Part shown: positions 19,408 to 28,828 of the stretch, piece after piece | Layout of the letters: every line of letters starts with the position of its first letter | Numbering within the stretch: the first letter of the stretch is position 1 | NCBI GenBank assembly: GCA_964571275.1 | Contig: CAZNCQ010000008.1 | Location: 1-64,000 of the forward strand | Reading direction: 5' to 3' | From: DASRQZ01 sp964571275 | GTDB lineage: Bacteria > Myxococcota_A > Polyangia > Fen-1088 | DNA: 64,000 bases | Made by a program: the position numbers and the translations under genes | The notes under the pieces: model-generated | The model's input: the letters and a program-made list of their open reading frames with translations, nothing else | What the model was told of the DNA's origin: nothing | Database searches by the model: none

Positions 19408-20238
19408 ATGACCGCTGAAGAGAGCGTGCGCGCGGGGCGTCTCGACGAAGCTCTGGCGGAGCTTCAGGCGCAGGTGCGCAAACAGCCGGCGGATCCGAAG
19501 CTGCGCGTGTTTTTGTTCCAGCTCCTGTCGGTCATGGGGCAGTGGGACCGCGCGCTGACCCAGCTCAAGGTTGCCGGCGACATGGATGCCACCGCCGCGA
19601 CGATGATGGCGACCTACAAGGAAGTCATTCGCTGCGAGATGCTGCGCGCCGAGGTCTTCGCGGGACGCCAGCGGCCGCTGCTCTTCGGGAAGCCCGCGGA
19701 ATGGATGGCGCTGCTGATCGAGGCGTTGCGCTTGTCCGGCGAACAGAAGTTCGAAGAGGCGGCGAAGCTGCGCGAGCAGGCGCTGGAAGCCGCCCCCGCT
19801 ACATCGGGCGCTGTCGATGACAAGCCATTCGAGTGGATCAGCGATGCCGATCAGCGCATCGGTCCGATGCTGGAAGCGATCGTCAACGGCCGCTACTACT
19901 GGATTCCGTTCGGGCGCCTGAGCGAGGTGCGGATCGAGAAGCCGGCCGATCTGCGTGACATCGCCTGGACGCCCGCGTTCTTGACGCTCGCGAACGGCGG
20001 CGAGACCGTCGGACTGATTCCCACGCGCTATCCGGGATCGGAAAAGTCGTCGACCTCGGCGCTGGTGATGGCGCGCGGCACCGAGTGGACCGAGACGCCG
20101 GGGGGCACCTACGTCGGGCTCGGCCAGCGGTTGCTGGCCACCGACGAGACAGAGTATGCGTTGATGGACGTTCGTCAGATCAGGCTCGACTCGACCAACG
20201 ACGGGGAACCCGCCGCCGAGCCCGCGTCCGAGGTGTAG
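19408..20238 (+). CDS. tagJ: T6SS accessory protein TagJ (ImpE)
   Basis: ImpE-family accessory protein (276 aa), which in characterised systems binds TssB and may modulate ClpV-driven sheath disassembly. The N-terminal half is TPR-like (RAGRLDEALAELQAQVRKQP, VMGQWDRALTQLKVAGDMD). The C-terminal half carries the family block NGRYYWIPFGRLSEVRIEKP and DLRDIAWTPAFLTLANG. The ATG at 19408 has AAAGGGAG just upstream and is preferred over a GTG at 19390. It lies just after the hcp hairpin and 5 bp before tssE. Confidence 0.93.
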   Translation: MTAEESVRAGRLDEALAELQAQVRKQPADPKLRVFLFQLLSVMGQWDRALTQLKVAGDMDATAATMMATYKEVIRCEMLRAEVFAGRQRPLLFGKPAEWMALLIEALRLSGEQKFEEAAKLREQALEAAPATSGAVDDKPFEWISDADQRIGPMLEAIVNGRYYWIPFGRLSEVRIEKPADLRDIAWTPAFLTLANGGETVGLIPTRYPGSEKSSTSALVMARGTEWTETPGGTYVGLGQRLLATDETEYALMDVRQIRLDSTNDGEPAAEPASEV

Positions 20239-20243
20239 GTTTC

Positions 20244-20756
20244 ATGGCCGAGCTGACCCAGAAGGAGCGGCTACAGCCTTCGTTGTTGGATCGGTTGACC
20301 GACGACAGCCCAGGCGAACGGCGGGAGTCGCGCGACAAGCACGTGATCTCGCCTTCCCGGCTGCGCGAGTGCGTGCGGCGCGATCTGACCTGGCTGCTCA
20401 ACACGTCGAACCTGGCGGCGGTCGAGGATCTGGACGACCACCCGCACGTGGCGCGTTCGGTCCTGAACTACGGCATGCCGGATCTCGCCGGCCACGTCGC
20501 GTCCAGCGTCGACGTGCGCGCGATGGAGCGACTATTGTTGAACGTGATCTGGGATTTCGAGCCGCGCCTCATCAAGAGCTCGGTCAAGGTCAGGCTGGTG
20601 GTCGACGAAAAGAAGATGGATCCCAATGCCATGTGGTTCGACATCGAGGCGGAGCTGTGGGCGCAGCCGCTGCCGCTGCGGTTGTTCCTGCGTACCGAGA
20701 TCGATCTCGAGAACGGTGGCGTGAAGATCACGGAAGCCGACGGTCAGCGCGGCTAA
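20244..20756 (+). CDS. tssE: T6SS baseplate protein TssE (gp25-like)
   Basis: Baseplate wedge protein homologous to phage T4 gp25, 170 aa. It opens with a short leader (LQPSLLDRLTDD), then has the gp25 core: LRECVRRDLTWLLNTSNL, HVARSVLNYGMPDLAG, IWDFEPRLIKSSVKV, and the terminal strand RLFLRTEIDLENG. The ATG at 20244 is 5 bp after tagJ. Its stop overlaps the tssF ATG (TAATG), a sign of coupled translation of wedge components. Confidence 0.95.
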   Translation: MAELTQKERLQPSLLDRLTDDSPGERRESRDKHVISPSRLRECVRRDLTWLLNTSNLAAVEDLDDHPHVARSVLNYGMPDLAGHVASSVDVRAMERLLLNVIWDFEPRLIKSSVKVRLVVDEKKMDPNAMWFDIEAELWAQPLPLRLFLRTEIDLENGGVKITEADGQRG

Positions 20757-22633
20757 TGGATCCTCGGCTTCTTCGCTACTACGGCCGCGAGCTCCAGTAC
20801 GTACGCGAGCTGGGCGCCGAATTCGCGCGCGACTTCCCGAAGATCGCGGGGCGGCTCGGCCTCGATACCTTCGAGTGCTCGGACCCTTACGTCGAGCGAT
20901 TGCTCGAGGGGTTCGCTTTCCTTTCGGCGCGCGTGCACCTGCGCATCGATTCGGAGTTCCCGCGCTTCACGCAGCACCTGCTGGAGATCGTCTACCCGCA
21001 CTACCTGGCGCCGACGCCGTCGATGGCGGTGGTGCAGATGCGGCCCAACCTGGCCGAGGGGACGCTCGCGCAGGGTTACCGCGTGCCGCGCGGCACGGCG
21101 TTGCGCAGCCTGCTCGGGCGCGGCGAGCAGACGCCGTGCGAGTACCGGACGTCGCAAGACGTGACGCTCTGGCCGCTCGAGCTGACCCACGCGGAGTACA
21201 CCGGCTACGTCGGCGACATCGGCGAAGTGAAGCTGCCGGCGCGTGCGCGCGGCGCGATCCGGTTCAAGCTGCGCACGACGGCGGGGCTCAACTTTTCCGA
21301 CCTGGCGCTCGACGATTTGCCGCTGTTCATTCGTGGCGCCGACGAGCTGCCGATGAAGATCTACGAGCAGCTGATGGCGCACGCGGTGGCGCTCGTGGCC
21401 CGTCCGACGACGCGGCCCGCGCCCTGGCAGCACGTGGTCACCGAGAACCCGATCGAGAGCGTTGGCTTCGCCGACGAAGAGGCGCTCTTGCCGTATGGCC
21501 CGCGCTCTTTCCAGGGCTACCGGCTTCTTCAGGAGTACTTCGCGTTTCCGTCGCGTTTTCTCTTCGTGCGGCTCAAGGGCCTGGCCGATGCGGTCCGTCG
21601 CTGCAGCGGCTCCGAGCTCGAGATAGTCGTATTGACCGACGCGCATGATCGCGGGCTCGACGGCGCGGTCAGCCCGGAGAACTTCGCGATGTTCTGCGCG
21701 CCCGCCGTGAACCTGTTCCCGCGGCGCGCGGATCGAATTCACCTGAACGAAGCCGAGACCGAATATCACATCGTGCCTGACCGCACGCGCCCGATGGACT
21801 TCGAAGTCCACACGGTGAAGGAGGTCGTCGGCTACGGCTCGAGCTCGGAGCTGAAGCAGACCTTTTATCCGTTCTTCGCCTGGAACGACCAGACCTCGGT
21901 CGAGGAGGCGCCGGCTTACTTCACGCTGCAGCGGCAGCCGCGCATGCTGTCGGCGCGCCAGCGCGCGAGCGGCACGCGATCGAGCTACGTCGGCAGCGAG
22001 GTGTTCATGGCGCTGGTCGATCCCAATGAGGGACCGTACCGCTCGAGCCTGCGCCAACTGGCGATCGAGACGCTGTGCACGAACCGCGACCTACCGCTGC
22101 ACCTGCCGGTGGGTCAGGCGCACACCGACTTCACGCTGGAGTCGGGCGCGCCCGTCGAGTCGACGCGGTGCCTGGCGGGCCCCACGCCGCCGCGCGCGTC
22201 GTACGCAGACGCCGACGCCAGCTGGCGGCTGATCAGCCACCTGTCGCTCAACTACCTGTCGCTGGTCGACGGAAGCGCGGGCGCCGGGGAGAAAGCGGGC
22301 GCGTTGCGCGAGCTGCTGTCGCTCTACTGCGACCTCAACGATTCGAACACGCGCAAGCAGATCGAGGGCGTGCGCGAGACGGCGTCGTCGGGCATCACGC
22401 GCGCGCTGCCGGTGCCGGGCCCGACGACGTTCGGCCGCGGCCTGGAGATTTCGGTGACCTGTGACGAGGCGGCGTTCGAAGGCAGCGGCGTCTTCTTGCT
22501 CGGAGCGGTGCTGGAGCGCTTCTTCGCGAAGTACGTCTCGATCAATGCGTTCACCGAGACCGTCCTGCGCACGGTACAGCGCGGAGAGATCATGCGATGG
22601 CAGGCGAGGACAGGCCTCCGGCCGGCAATCTAG
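20756..22633 (+). CDS. tssF: T6SS baseplate protein TssF
   Basis: Baseplate wedge subunit that assembles with TssG, TssE and TssK. It is 625 aa, in the family range. It begins MDPRLLRYYGRELQYVRELG with the typical EFARDFPKIAGRLG and DPYVERLLEGFAFLSARV, followed by FPRFTQHLLEIVYPHYLAP, a block diagnostic for TssF. The C-terminus carries FGRGLEISVTCDEAAFEGSG and FFAKYVSINAFTETVL. The start overlaps the tssE stop by one base; its 3' end overlaps the start of tssG by 37 bp. Confidence 0.97.
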   Translation: MDPRLLRYYGRELQYVRELGAEFARDFPKIAGRLGLDTFECSDPYVERLLEGFAFLSARVHLRIDSEFPRFTQHLLEIVYPHYLAPTPSMAVVQMRPNLAEGTLAQGYRVPRGTALRSLLGRGEQTPCEYRTSQDVTLWPLELTHAEYTGYVGDIGEVKLPARARGAIRFKLRTTAGLNFSDLALDDLPLFIRGADELPMKIYEQLMAHAVALVARPTTRPAPWQHVVTENPIESVGFADEEALLPYGPRSFQGYRLLQEYFAFPSRFLFVRLKGLADAVRRCSGSELEIVVLTDAHDRGLDGAVSPENFAMFCAPAVNLFPRRADRIHLNEAETEYHIVPDRTRPMDFEVHTVKEVVGYGSSSELKQTFYPFFAWNDQTSVEEAPAYFTLQRQPRMLSARQRASGTRSSYVGSEVFMALVDPNEGPYRSSLRQLAIETLCTNRDLPLHLPVGQAHTDFTLESGAPVESTRCLAGPTPPRASYADADASWRLISHLSLNYLSLVDGSAGAGEKAGALRELLSLYCDLNDSNTRKQIEGVRETASSGITRALPVPGPTTFGRGLEISVTCDEAAFEGSGVFLLGAVLERFFAKYVSINAFTETVLRTVQRGEIMRWQARTGLRPAI

Positions 22634-23886
22634 CGGCGGCGGCCGCTCCGGTCCCCTCGCTCGTCGCCGCGCCCGCGGCGCGGAACGGTGGCGCGCAACC
22701 GGCGTCCGGCGGCGCGTCGGCCGACGCCGCGACGGCGCCGATCATTCCGCCGGCGCCCGCCGCGGCGCCGCCCGCTGCCGGCGGCCCGGCAAGCGCGAAC
22801 GCTCCTGCCGCGCCCGCGCTGGCGGCGGCGGCGCGCGCGTCCCTTTCGCGCGAGAAGTCGGCGGGGATGAACGCGCTCCTCGACCAGGTGTCGCGCAAGC
22901 CCGAGGCCTTCGACTTCTACCAGGTCATGCGCCGACTCGAGAGCCTGTACTGCGATCGGCCCGAGCGTCCGCGGTTCGGCGCAGGGGCCCGCCCGGCCGA
23001 CGAGCCGATCCGCCTCGGTCAAGACCCGTCGCTGCTGTTCGCGCCACGTCCGCTGGGCGGGTTGACCTCCGGCAAGAACGGGGCGCCGCCACGGCTGTCG
23101 CTCAACTTCTTTGGCCTCATGGGGCCGAACGGGCCGCTGCCGCTGCACATCACGGAGTACGCGAACGATCGCCAGCGTCACGCCGAGGACCCGACGATGA
23201 GTCGGTTCTTCGACCTCTTCCACCACCGGATGATGCTGCTGTTCTATCGCGCCTGGTCGACGGCGCAGCCGACGGTGGGTCAGGATCACCCGGCCACCAA
23301 CCGCTTCCTGCTGTACGTCGGCGCGCTCGCGGGGCTGGGCCTGGCGTCGACGCGCAACCGCGACGACTTCCCCGACCCGGCGAAGTTCTTCTATGCCGGC
23401 CGGCTCAGCGGGCAGACGCGCAACGCCGACGGCCTGGCCGCGATGGTCGGCGAGTTTTTCCAGATGCCCGCGCACGTCGAGCCGTTCATGGGCACCTGGC
23501 TGCTGGTCCCGCCGGGACACCAGTGGCGCCTGGGTGTCGGCGGTACGCGCGGCGGCGCGCTCGGCGGATCGACCATCGCCGGCCAGCGCGTCTGGAGCCG
23601 CCAGCAGAAGTTCCGCGTGACGCTGGGGCCGCTCAACCGCGCGCAGTTCACGCGCATGTTGCCCGGCCACGACAGCCTCAAGAAGCTGACGGCGCTGGTG
23701 CGCAACTACGCCGGCGACGAGCACGTGTGGGACGTGCGTCTGATCCTCGACGAGCGGACCGAGGAGCCGTGCCGTCTCGGGCGCTCGTTGCTCGGGTGGA
23801 CATCGTGGCTGGGCAGGCCCAAGGGCGGCAAGCGCGAGGATCTGATATTGGATCCCATGTCGGAACTGCATCAGACGGCTGCATGA
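22597..23886 (+). CDS. tssG: T6SS baseplate protein TssG with Ala/Pro-rich N-terminal extension
   Basis: TssG partners TssF in the baseplate wedge. The conserved region starts near residue 90 (ALLDQVSRKPEAFDFYQVMR) and includes the RPADEPIRLGQDPSL, LSLNFFGLMGPNGPLPLHIT and HRMMLLFYRAW blocks and the DSLKKLTALVRNYAG end. Total length is 429 aa, longer than most TssG because about 85 residues of Ala/Pro/Gly-rich sequence precede the fold. The ATG at 22597 lies inside tssF. A start nearer the conserved fold would remove the extension, but no good ribosome site is obvious there. Confidence 0.93.
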   Translation: MAGEDRPPAGNLAAAAAPVPSLVAAPAARNGGAQPASGGASADAATAPIIPPAPAAAPPAAGGPASANAPAAPALAAAARASLSREKSAGMNALLDQVSRKPEAFDFYQVMRRLESLYCDRPERPRFGAGARPADEPIRLGQDPSLLFAPRPLGGLTSGKNGAPPRLSLNFFGLMGPNGPLPLHITEYANDRQRHAEDPTMSRFFDLFHHRMMLLFYRAWSTAQPTVGQDHPATNRFLLYVGALAGLGLASTRNRDDFPDPAKFFYAGRLSGQTRNADGLAAMVGEFFQMPAHVEPFMGTWLLVPPGHQWRLGVGGTRGGALGGSTIAGQRVWSRQQKFRVTLGPLNRAQFTRMLPGHDSLKKLTALVRNYAGDEHVWDVRLILDERTEEPCRLGRSLLGWTSWLGRPKGGKREDLILDPMSELHQTAA

Positions 23887-23922
23887 GCGGTCATCAACGC
23901 TAGCTGGGACGGGAGAGAGAAA

Positions 23923-26670
23923 ATGTCGGAGATTAGCCGTGTCAAGCTGTTCGAGAAGCTGAATAGCGTCGGGTACAAGGCGATCGAGAGCGCGACCGTC
24001 TTTTGCAAGCTGCGGGGCAACCCGTACGTCGAGCTGGTGCACTGGTTCCACCAGATCCTGCAGACCCAGGACTCCGACATCCATCGCATCGTGCGCCACT
24101 TCCAGCTGGAGCCGTCGCGCCTGGCCAAGGACTTCACCGAGGCGCTGGACCGGCTGCCGCGCGGCGCGACGTCGATCTCCGATCTGTCATCGCACGTCGA
24201 GGAGGCGGTCGAGCGCGGCTGGGTCTATGGCAGCCTGATGTTCGGCGACGTGCAAGTGCGCACGGGCCACCTGATCGTCGGCGCGCTCAAGACCAACGTC
24301 CTGCGCAACGCGCTCTACGCGATGTCGCGCGAGTTCGAGAAGGTCAAGGCCGACCGCTTGACCGAGGAGTTCGACGCCATCGTCGGCGGCTCGCCGGAGA
24401 CGTCGCTGCGCGCGGCGGGTACGTCGGCGTCGCCCGGCGAGACGAGCGGCGCCATCGCGCCGGCGGCGATGGGCAAGCAAGAGGCGCTGGCGAAGTTTTC
24501 CGTCGACCTGACCGAGCGCGCGCGCAACGGCGAGATCGATCCGATCGCGGGGCGCGACGACGAGATCCGCCAGATCGTCGACATCCTGATGCGCCGCCGC
24601 CAGAACAACCCGATCCTCACCGGCGAGGCCGGCGTCGGCAAGACCGCGGTCGTCGAGGGTTTCGCGCTGCGCATCGCCAAGGGCGACGTGCCGCCGATGC
24701 TCAAGGACGTTTCGCTGCGGTCGCTCGACGTGGGCCTGCTGCAGGCGGGCGCGAGCATGAAGGGCGAGTTCGAGAACCGCCTGCGCCAGGTGATCGACGA
24801 GGTGCAGTCGTCGCCGAAGCCGATCATCCTGTTCATCGACGAGGCGCACACGCTGGTCGGTGCGGGTGGCGCAGCCGGCACGGGCGACGCGGCCAACTTG
24901 CTGAAGCCGGCGCTGGCGCGTGGCAAGCTGCGCACGATCGCGGCGACCACCTGGGCCGAGTACAAGAAGCATATCGAGAAGGATCCGGCGCTCACGCGGC
25001 GCTTTCAGGTGGTGCAGGTGCCGGAGCCGACCGAGGACAAGGCGCTGCTGATGATGCGCGGCATGGCGTCGACGCTCGAGGCACACCACCGCGTGCAGGT
25101 GCTCGACGAGGCGCTCGAGGCGTCGGTCAAGCTCTCGCACCGCTACATCCCGGCGCGCCAGCTGCCCGACAAATCGGTGAGCCTGCTGGACACCGCCTGC
25201 GCGCGCGTCGCCGTGAGCCAGCACGCGGTGCCGGCCGAGGTGCAGGACAGCCGCAGCCGCATCGAGGGGCTCGAGACCGAGATGGCGATCATCGGGCGCG
25301 AGCAGTCGGCCGGCTGGGACACCGTCGATCGCGAGAAGGATGTGCGAGACAAGCTGCTCGTCGAGACCAAGCGCCTCGGCGAGCTCGAGACGCGCTGGAA
25401 GTCGGAGCAGGGGTTGGTCGACAAGATCCTCGGCCTGCGGCGCACGTTGCGCGGCGACGGCAACCCCGTCGACGGGCCGGCGGTGTCCGGCGCCGGCGCG
25501 CCCGCGACCAAGGACGGCAAGTCGCCCGCGCCGCCGTCGGCGCCCGCGAAGAAGCCGCAGGCGCCCGCCGACGAGGCGCAGCGTCCGGCGCTGCTCGCGC
25601 AGCTGAAGGAAGCGCAGGCCGAGCTGACCAAGCTGCAGGGGCAGACGCCGCTGATCTTTCCGACCGTCGACAACCAGGCGATCGCCGCCGTCGTCGAGGA
25701 CTGGACCGGCATTCCCGTCGGCCGCATGGTCAAGGACGAGATCGAGACCGTGCTCAAGCTGGCCGAGTCGCTGGGACAGCGGGTGATCGGCCAGAACCAC
25801 GCGCTGGAGATGATCGCCAAGCGCATCCAGACCTCGCGCGCGGGCCTGGAGAATCCGTCGAAGCCGATCGGCGTCTTCATGCTGGCCGGTCCGTCCGGTG
25901 TGGGCAAGACCGAGACGGCGCTGGCGCTGGCCGAGGCGCTCTACGGCGGCGAGCAGAACCTGATCACCATCAACATGAGCGAGTTCCAGGAGGCGCACAC
26001 CGTCTCGACCCTCAAGGGAGCGCCTCCCGGATACGTCGGCTACGGCGAGGGCGGTGTGCTCACCGAGGCGGTTCGGCGCCGTCCGTACAGCGTCGTGCTG
26101 CTCGACGAGGTCGAGAAGGCGCACCCCGATGTGCACGAGATCTTCTTCCAGGTCTTCGACAAGGGGATCATGGAGGACGGCGAGGGGCGGCTCATCGACT
26201 TCAAGAACACGCTGATCATCCTGACGTCGAACGTCGGTACCGAGCTCATCGCCAACATGTGCAAGGACCCGGAGCTGCTGCCGGATCCGGAGGGGATCGC
26301 CAAGGCGCTGCGCGAGCCGCTGCTCAAGGCGTTCCCGGCGGCGCTGCTCGGCCGCATCGTGACCATTCCCTACTACCCGCTCAGCGACTCGATGATCGGC
26401 AACATCGTTCGGCTGCAGCTCGCGCGCGTGGCCAAGCGGGTCTCGCAGTCGCATCGGATCCCGTTCACCTACGACGACGCGACGGTCAAGCTGGTGGTGA
26501 GCCGCTGCACGGAGCTGGAGAGCGGCGGCCGCATGATCGACGCGATCCTCACCAACAGCCTGCTGCCGCGCGTGAGCAAGGAGATCCTCACGCGCACCAT
26601 GGAGGGTCGGCCGGTGACCAAGGTGGCGGTCACGGCGCCGGCCGGCGACTTCGAGTACGCATTCGACTGA
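23923..26670 (+). CDS. tssH: T6SS sheath-recycling ATPase TssH (ClpV)
   Basis: AAA+ unfoldase that extracts TssC from contracted sheaths. It is 915 aa with the ClpB/ClpV layout: a double Clp-N domain (about 1-160, which would bind TssC), then AAA-1 with Walker A GEAGVGKT (234-241) and Walker B with Asp306-Glu307 (ILFIDEAH). A coiled middle domain of about 430-590 has a Pro/Ala-rich insertion near 520-545. AAA-2 has Walker A GPSGVGKT (656-663) and VVLLDEVEKAHPDVHE, followed by the C-terminal D2-small domain. Placement directly after tssG separates it from general ClpB. The ATG follows GGGAGAGAAA. Confidence 0.96.
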   Translation: MSEISRVKLFEKLNSVGYKAIESATVFCKLRGNPYVELVHWFHQILQTQDSDIHRIVRHFQLEPSRLAKDFTEALDRLPRGATSISDLSSHVEEAVERGWVYGSLMFGDVQVRTGHLIVGALKTNVLRNALYAMSREFEKVKADRLTEEFDAIVGGSPETSLRAAGTSASPGETSGAIAPAAMGKQEALAKFSVDLTERARNGEIDPIAGRDDEIRQIVDILMRRRQNNPILTGEAGVGKTAVVEGFALRIAKGDVPPMLKDVSLRSLDVGLLQAGASMKGEFENRLRQVIDEVQSSPKPIILFIDEAHTLVGAGGAAGTGDAANLLKPALARGKLRTIAATTWAEYKKHIEKDPALTRRFQVVQVPEPTEDKALLMMRGMASTLEAHHRVQVLDEALEASVKLSHRYIPARQLPDKSVSLLDTACARVAVSQHAVPAEVQDSRSRIEGLETEMAIIGREQSAGWDTVDREKDVRDKLLVETKRLGELETRWKSEQGLVDKILGLRRTLRGDGNPVDGPAVSGAGAPATKDGKSPAPPSAPAKKPQAPADEAQRPALLAQLKEAQAELTKLQGQTPLIFPTVDNQAIAAVVEDWTGIPVGRMVKDEIETVLKLAESLGQRVIGQNHALEMIAKRIQTSRAGLENPSKPIGVFMLAGPSGVGKTETALALAEALYGGEQNLITINMSEFQEAHTVSTLKGAPPGYVGYGEGGVLTEAVRRRPYSVVLLDEVEKAHPDVHEIFFQVFDKGIMEDGEGRLIDFKNTLIILTSNVGTELIANMCKDPELLPDPEGIAKALREPLLKAFPAALLGRIVTIPYYPLSDSMIGNIVRLQLARVAKRVSQSHRIPFTYDDATVKLVVSRCTELESGGRMIDAILTNSLLPRVSKEILTRTMEGRPVTKVAVTAPAGDFEYAFD

Positions 26671-26697
26671 AATGCTCGAGTCGTCGGCGCGCGTTTC

Positions 26698-28068
26698 ATG
26701 ACTGAACTCTCCGGTGACGACGGCGCGGGCGGCGCCGAGGCTGCGCCGCGCGAGCTGACGATCGAACAGGCGATCGAGCTGGCGGTGGCGATCCAGAAGC
26801 GCGGTCGTCTCGACGCCGCCGAGGAGATCTATCGGCGGGTGCTCGAAGCGGTGCCCGATCAGGTCGACGCGCTTCACTTCCTGGGCATCTGCCGGTTCCA
26901 TCGCGGCCAGCACGAAGAAGGGCTGGCGCTCGTGCGGCGCGCGCTGGCGCTGGCGCCCGACAGCGTCGACGTGCGCAACAACCTGGGCAACATGCTGTAC
27001 TCGCGTCGGCGCTTCGAGGAGGCGGAGGCGGCGTTCCGGCAGGTGCTGGCGCTGGCGCCCGACTACGTCAACGCGCACGCGAACCTGGGGTCGGTGCTGC
27101 GGCGTCGCCGCGACCTCGACGGCGCCGAGGCGGCGCTCCGGCGGGCGATCGCGCTCGCGCCGGATCACGGCGAGGCGTACCACAATCTGGCCAACGTCTT
27201 GCGCGACATGGATCGCGACGACGAAGCGCTGGAGATGTCGACGAAGGCGCTGGAGCTGTGCCCGTACGACGGCGAAGCGTACCGGGCGATGGGTGCCGTG
27301 CTCTACGCCAAGGGTCGAGTCGCCGACGCGCTGGTCATCTATCGGCGGTGGCTCGAGGTCGAGCCGAACAGCGATTCGGCCCGCCACATGGTCGCGTCCT
27401 GCTCTGGCGACGCGCCGCCGCCGCGTGCGGCCGACGAGTTCGTACGCCGGACCTTCGAGGGGTTCGCCGATGGGTTCGATCAGATCCTGACCAAGCTCGA
27501 CTACCGCGCGCCGGCCCTGGTGGCGCAGACGGTGCGTTCGCTCGCGGGCGAGCCGTCGCGCGCGCTGTCGGTGCTGGACGCCGGCGTCGGCACCGGCTGG
27601 TGCGGCGCCGATCTGCGCCCGTTCGCGCGCAACCTGGTCGGCGTCGATCTGTCGCCCGACATGCTCCGCAAGGCGCGCGAGCGGCAGATCGACGGCCGCC
27701 CGACCTACGACGAGCTCTGCGAGGGCGAGCTCACGGCGTTCATGCGGGCGCGCCCGCGCGCCTTCGACCTGATTGTTTCAGCCGACACGCTGGTCTACTT
27801 CGGGCCGCTCGAAGACGTGCTCGTCGCGGCGGCCGGCGCCCTGCGTCCCGGCGGCCAGCTGGTGTTCACCGTCGAGCAGGCAGTCGACGACGCCCCCGAG
27901 GGCTTCCGCCTCAATCCGCACGGCCGATACAGTCACGCCGAAGACTATGTGCGCCGCACGCTCGCGGGCGCCGGCTTCGCGGAGCCTTCGATCGACCGCG
28001 TGATCTTGCGGCGAGAGCTGAAGGTGCCGGTCGCCGGCTTCCTGGTGAGCACGCACCTCACGGGATGA
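26698..28068 (+). CDS. TPR-repeat / class I SAM methyltransferase fusion
   Basis: A 456-aa fusion. Residues about 15-225 are six or so TPR units (repeated NLGN, ANLGS, AYHNLANVLRDM helices with the 34-residue spacing). Residues about 235-456 form a Rossmann methyltransferase with SAM motif I VLDAGVGTGWCG near 290, motif II-like NLVGVDLSPDMLRKA, and the post-motif strand FDLIVSADTLVYFGPL. It lies 27 bp after tssH on the same strand and is probably the last gene of the T6SS operon. The target is unknown; a protein substrate recognised by the TPRs is the simplest idea. Its 3' end overlaps the convergent lipoprotein gene by 11 bp. Confidence 0.88.
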   Translation: MTELSGDDGAGGAEAAPRELTIEQAIELAVAIQKRGRLDAAEEIYRRVLEAVPDQVDALHFLGICRFHRGQHEEGLALVRRALALAPDSVDVRNNLGNMLYSRRRFEEAEAAFRQVLALAPDYVNAHANLGSVLRRRRDLDGAEAALRRAIALAPDHGEAYHNLANVLRDMDRDDEALEMSTKALELCPYDGEAYRAMGAVLYAKGRVADALVIYRRWLEVEPNSDSARHMVASCSGDAPPPRAADEFVRRTFEGFADGFDQILTKLDYRAPALVAQTVRSLAGEPSRALSVLDAGVGTGWCGADLRPFARNLVGVDLSPDMLRKARERQIDGRPTYDELCEGELTAFMRARPRAFDLIVSADTLVYFGPLEDVLVAAAGALRPGGQLVFTVEQAVDDAPEGFRLNPHGRYSHAEDYVRRTLAGAGFAEPSIDRVILRRELKVPVAGFLVSTHLTG

Positions 28069-28828
28069 TGTCGACGGCGATCGGCCCGGCCCATCCTTCG
28101 GTGGGAGAGGACGTGCAGCTCTCGAACCCGCTGCAAGAGGTCGCGCTGCCGAGACCCTGATTGAAGACACTCTCCACGATGAGCATCGCTCGACCGGTGA
28201 TCGCGGGGGCGGTCATCACGACCGTCTGCGGAACCGATCCGTCCGGCGCGATCGCGAACGTGTAGAACGGCACGCCCGAAGGTTGAGCGTCGAGCCAGTA
28301 GAAACGGCCAGCGCCCAGATTGGGCCCGAAAGGAACCGTGGTCGCAGGCAAGGCGACCACCACTTGGCTGCCCGCGTGGATCGTGCCGTCGCCCGCCGGA
28401 ACCAGCTGCGCGCCGACGCCCGGGAACAGATCGTCATAGGTGGCCTCGCCGTACACCCGACTCCCGCTGGCGATCCGCACGTGGACCGGCCCGTCCGGCG
28501 CGACCGCGTCGAAGTTCACCAGGATGTCCCACACGCACTCGCCCGTTTGCTCAGGCGTGACCACGCGATCGTTGACCGCGACGGTCAGATCCGAAGGCAA
28601 CGAGAAGCAGCTCTGCGCGCGGCTCGGCCATCCGAAGTCGACCGATACCCGGTATCCGATCGCATCCAGGGTCCCCGGATCCTCGTTCCACACGGCGGCG
28701 GTCAACAGATCGATCGGCGGCGGGGCGTCGGAGCCGCACCCGGCGGCGCCGGCCATCGCCGCCAGGCACGCGGCCGCGCGAATGAGCGCGCTCCGCGCCG
28801 CCGGCCGAAGCGTCCGCGCGCGCTTCAC
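28058..28828 (-). CDS. Lipoprotein, tandem paralogue B
   Basis: A 256-aa lipoprotein with a signal ending ACLAAMAGAAG-Cys. It starts at GTG 28828, which has GGAGG just upstream and overlaps the stop of the preceding gene (GTGA). No known domain is recognised. The mature part shares with the upstream neighbour the block TYDDLFPGVGAQLVPAGDG then HAGSQVVV, and a Cys-rich end (SCSGFESC before the final strand). The two therefore look like a tandem duplication that has diverged strongly. Confidence 0.78.
   Translation of the reverse strand: MKRARTLRPAARSALIRAAACLAAMAGAAGCGSDAPPPIDLLTAAVWNEDPGTLDAIGYRVSVDFGWPSRAQSCFSLPSDLTVAVNDRVVTPEQTGECVWDILVNFDAVAPDGPVHVRIASGSRVYGEATYDDLFPGVGAQLVPAGDGTIHAGSQVVVALPATTVPFGPNLGAGRFYWLDAQPSGVPFYTFAIAPDGSVPQTVVMTAPAITGRAMLIVESVFNQGLGSATSCSGFESCTSSPTEGWAGPIAVDIIP

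Noticed and set aside
24187..27387. Very long open frame (over 1000 codons) on the strand opposite tssH
   Set aside because: High GC at third positions keeps the antisense frame open. The product is Arg/Asp/His-rich with no domain, while the opposite strand encodes a perfect ClpV.
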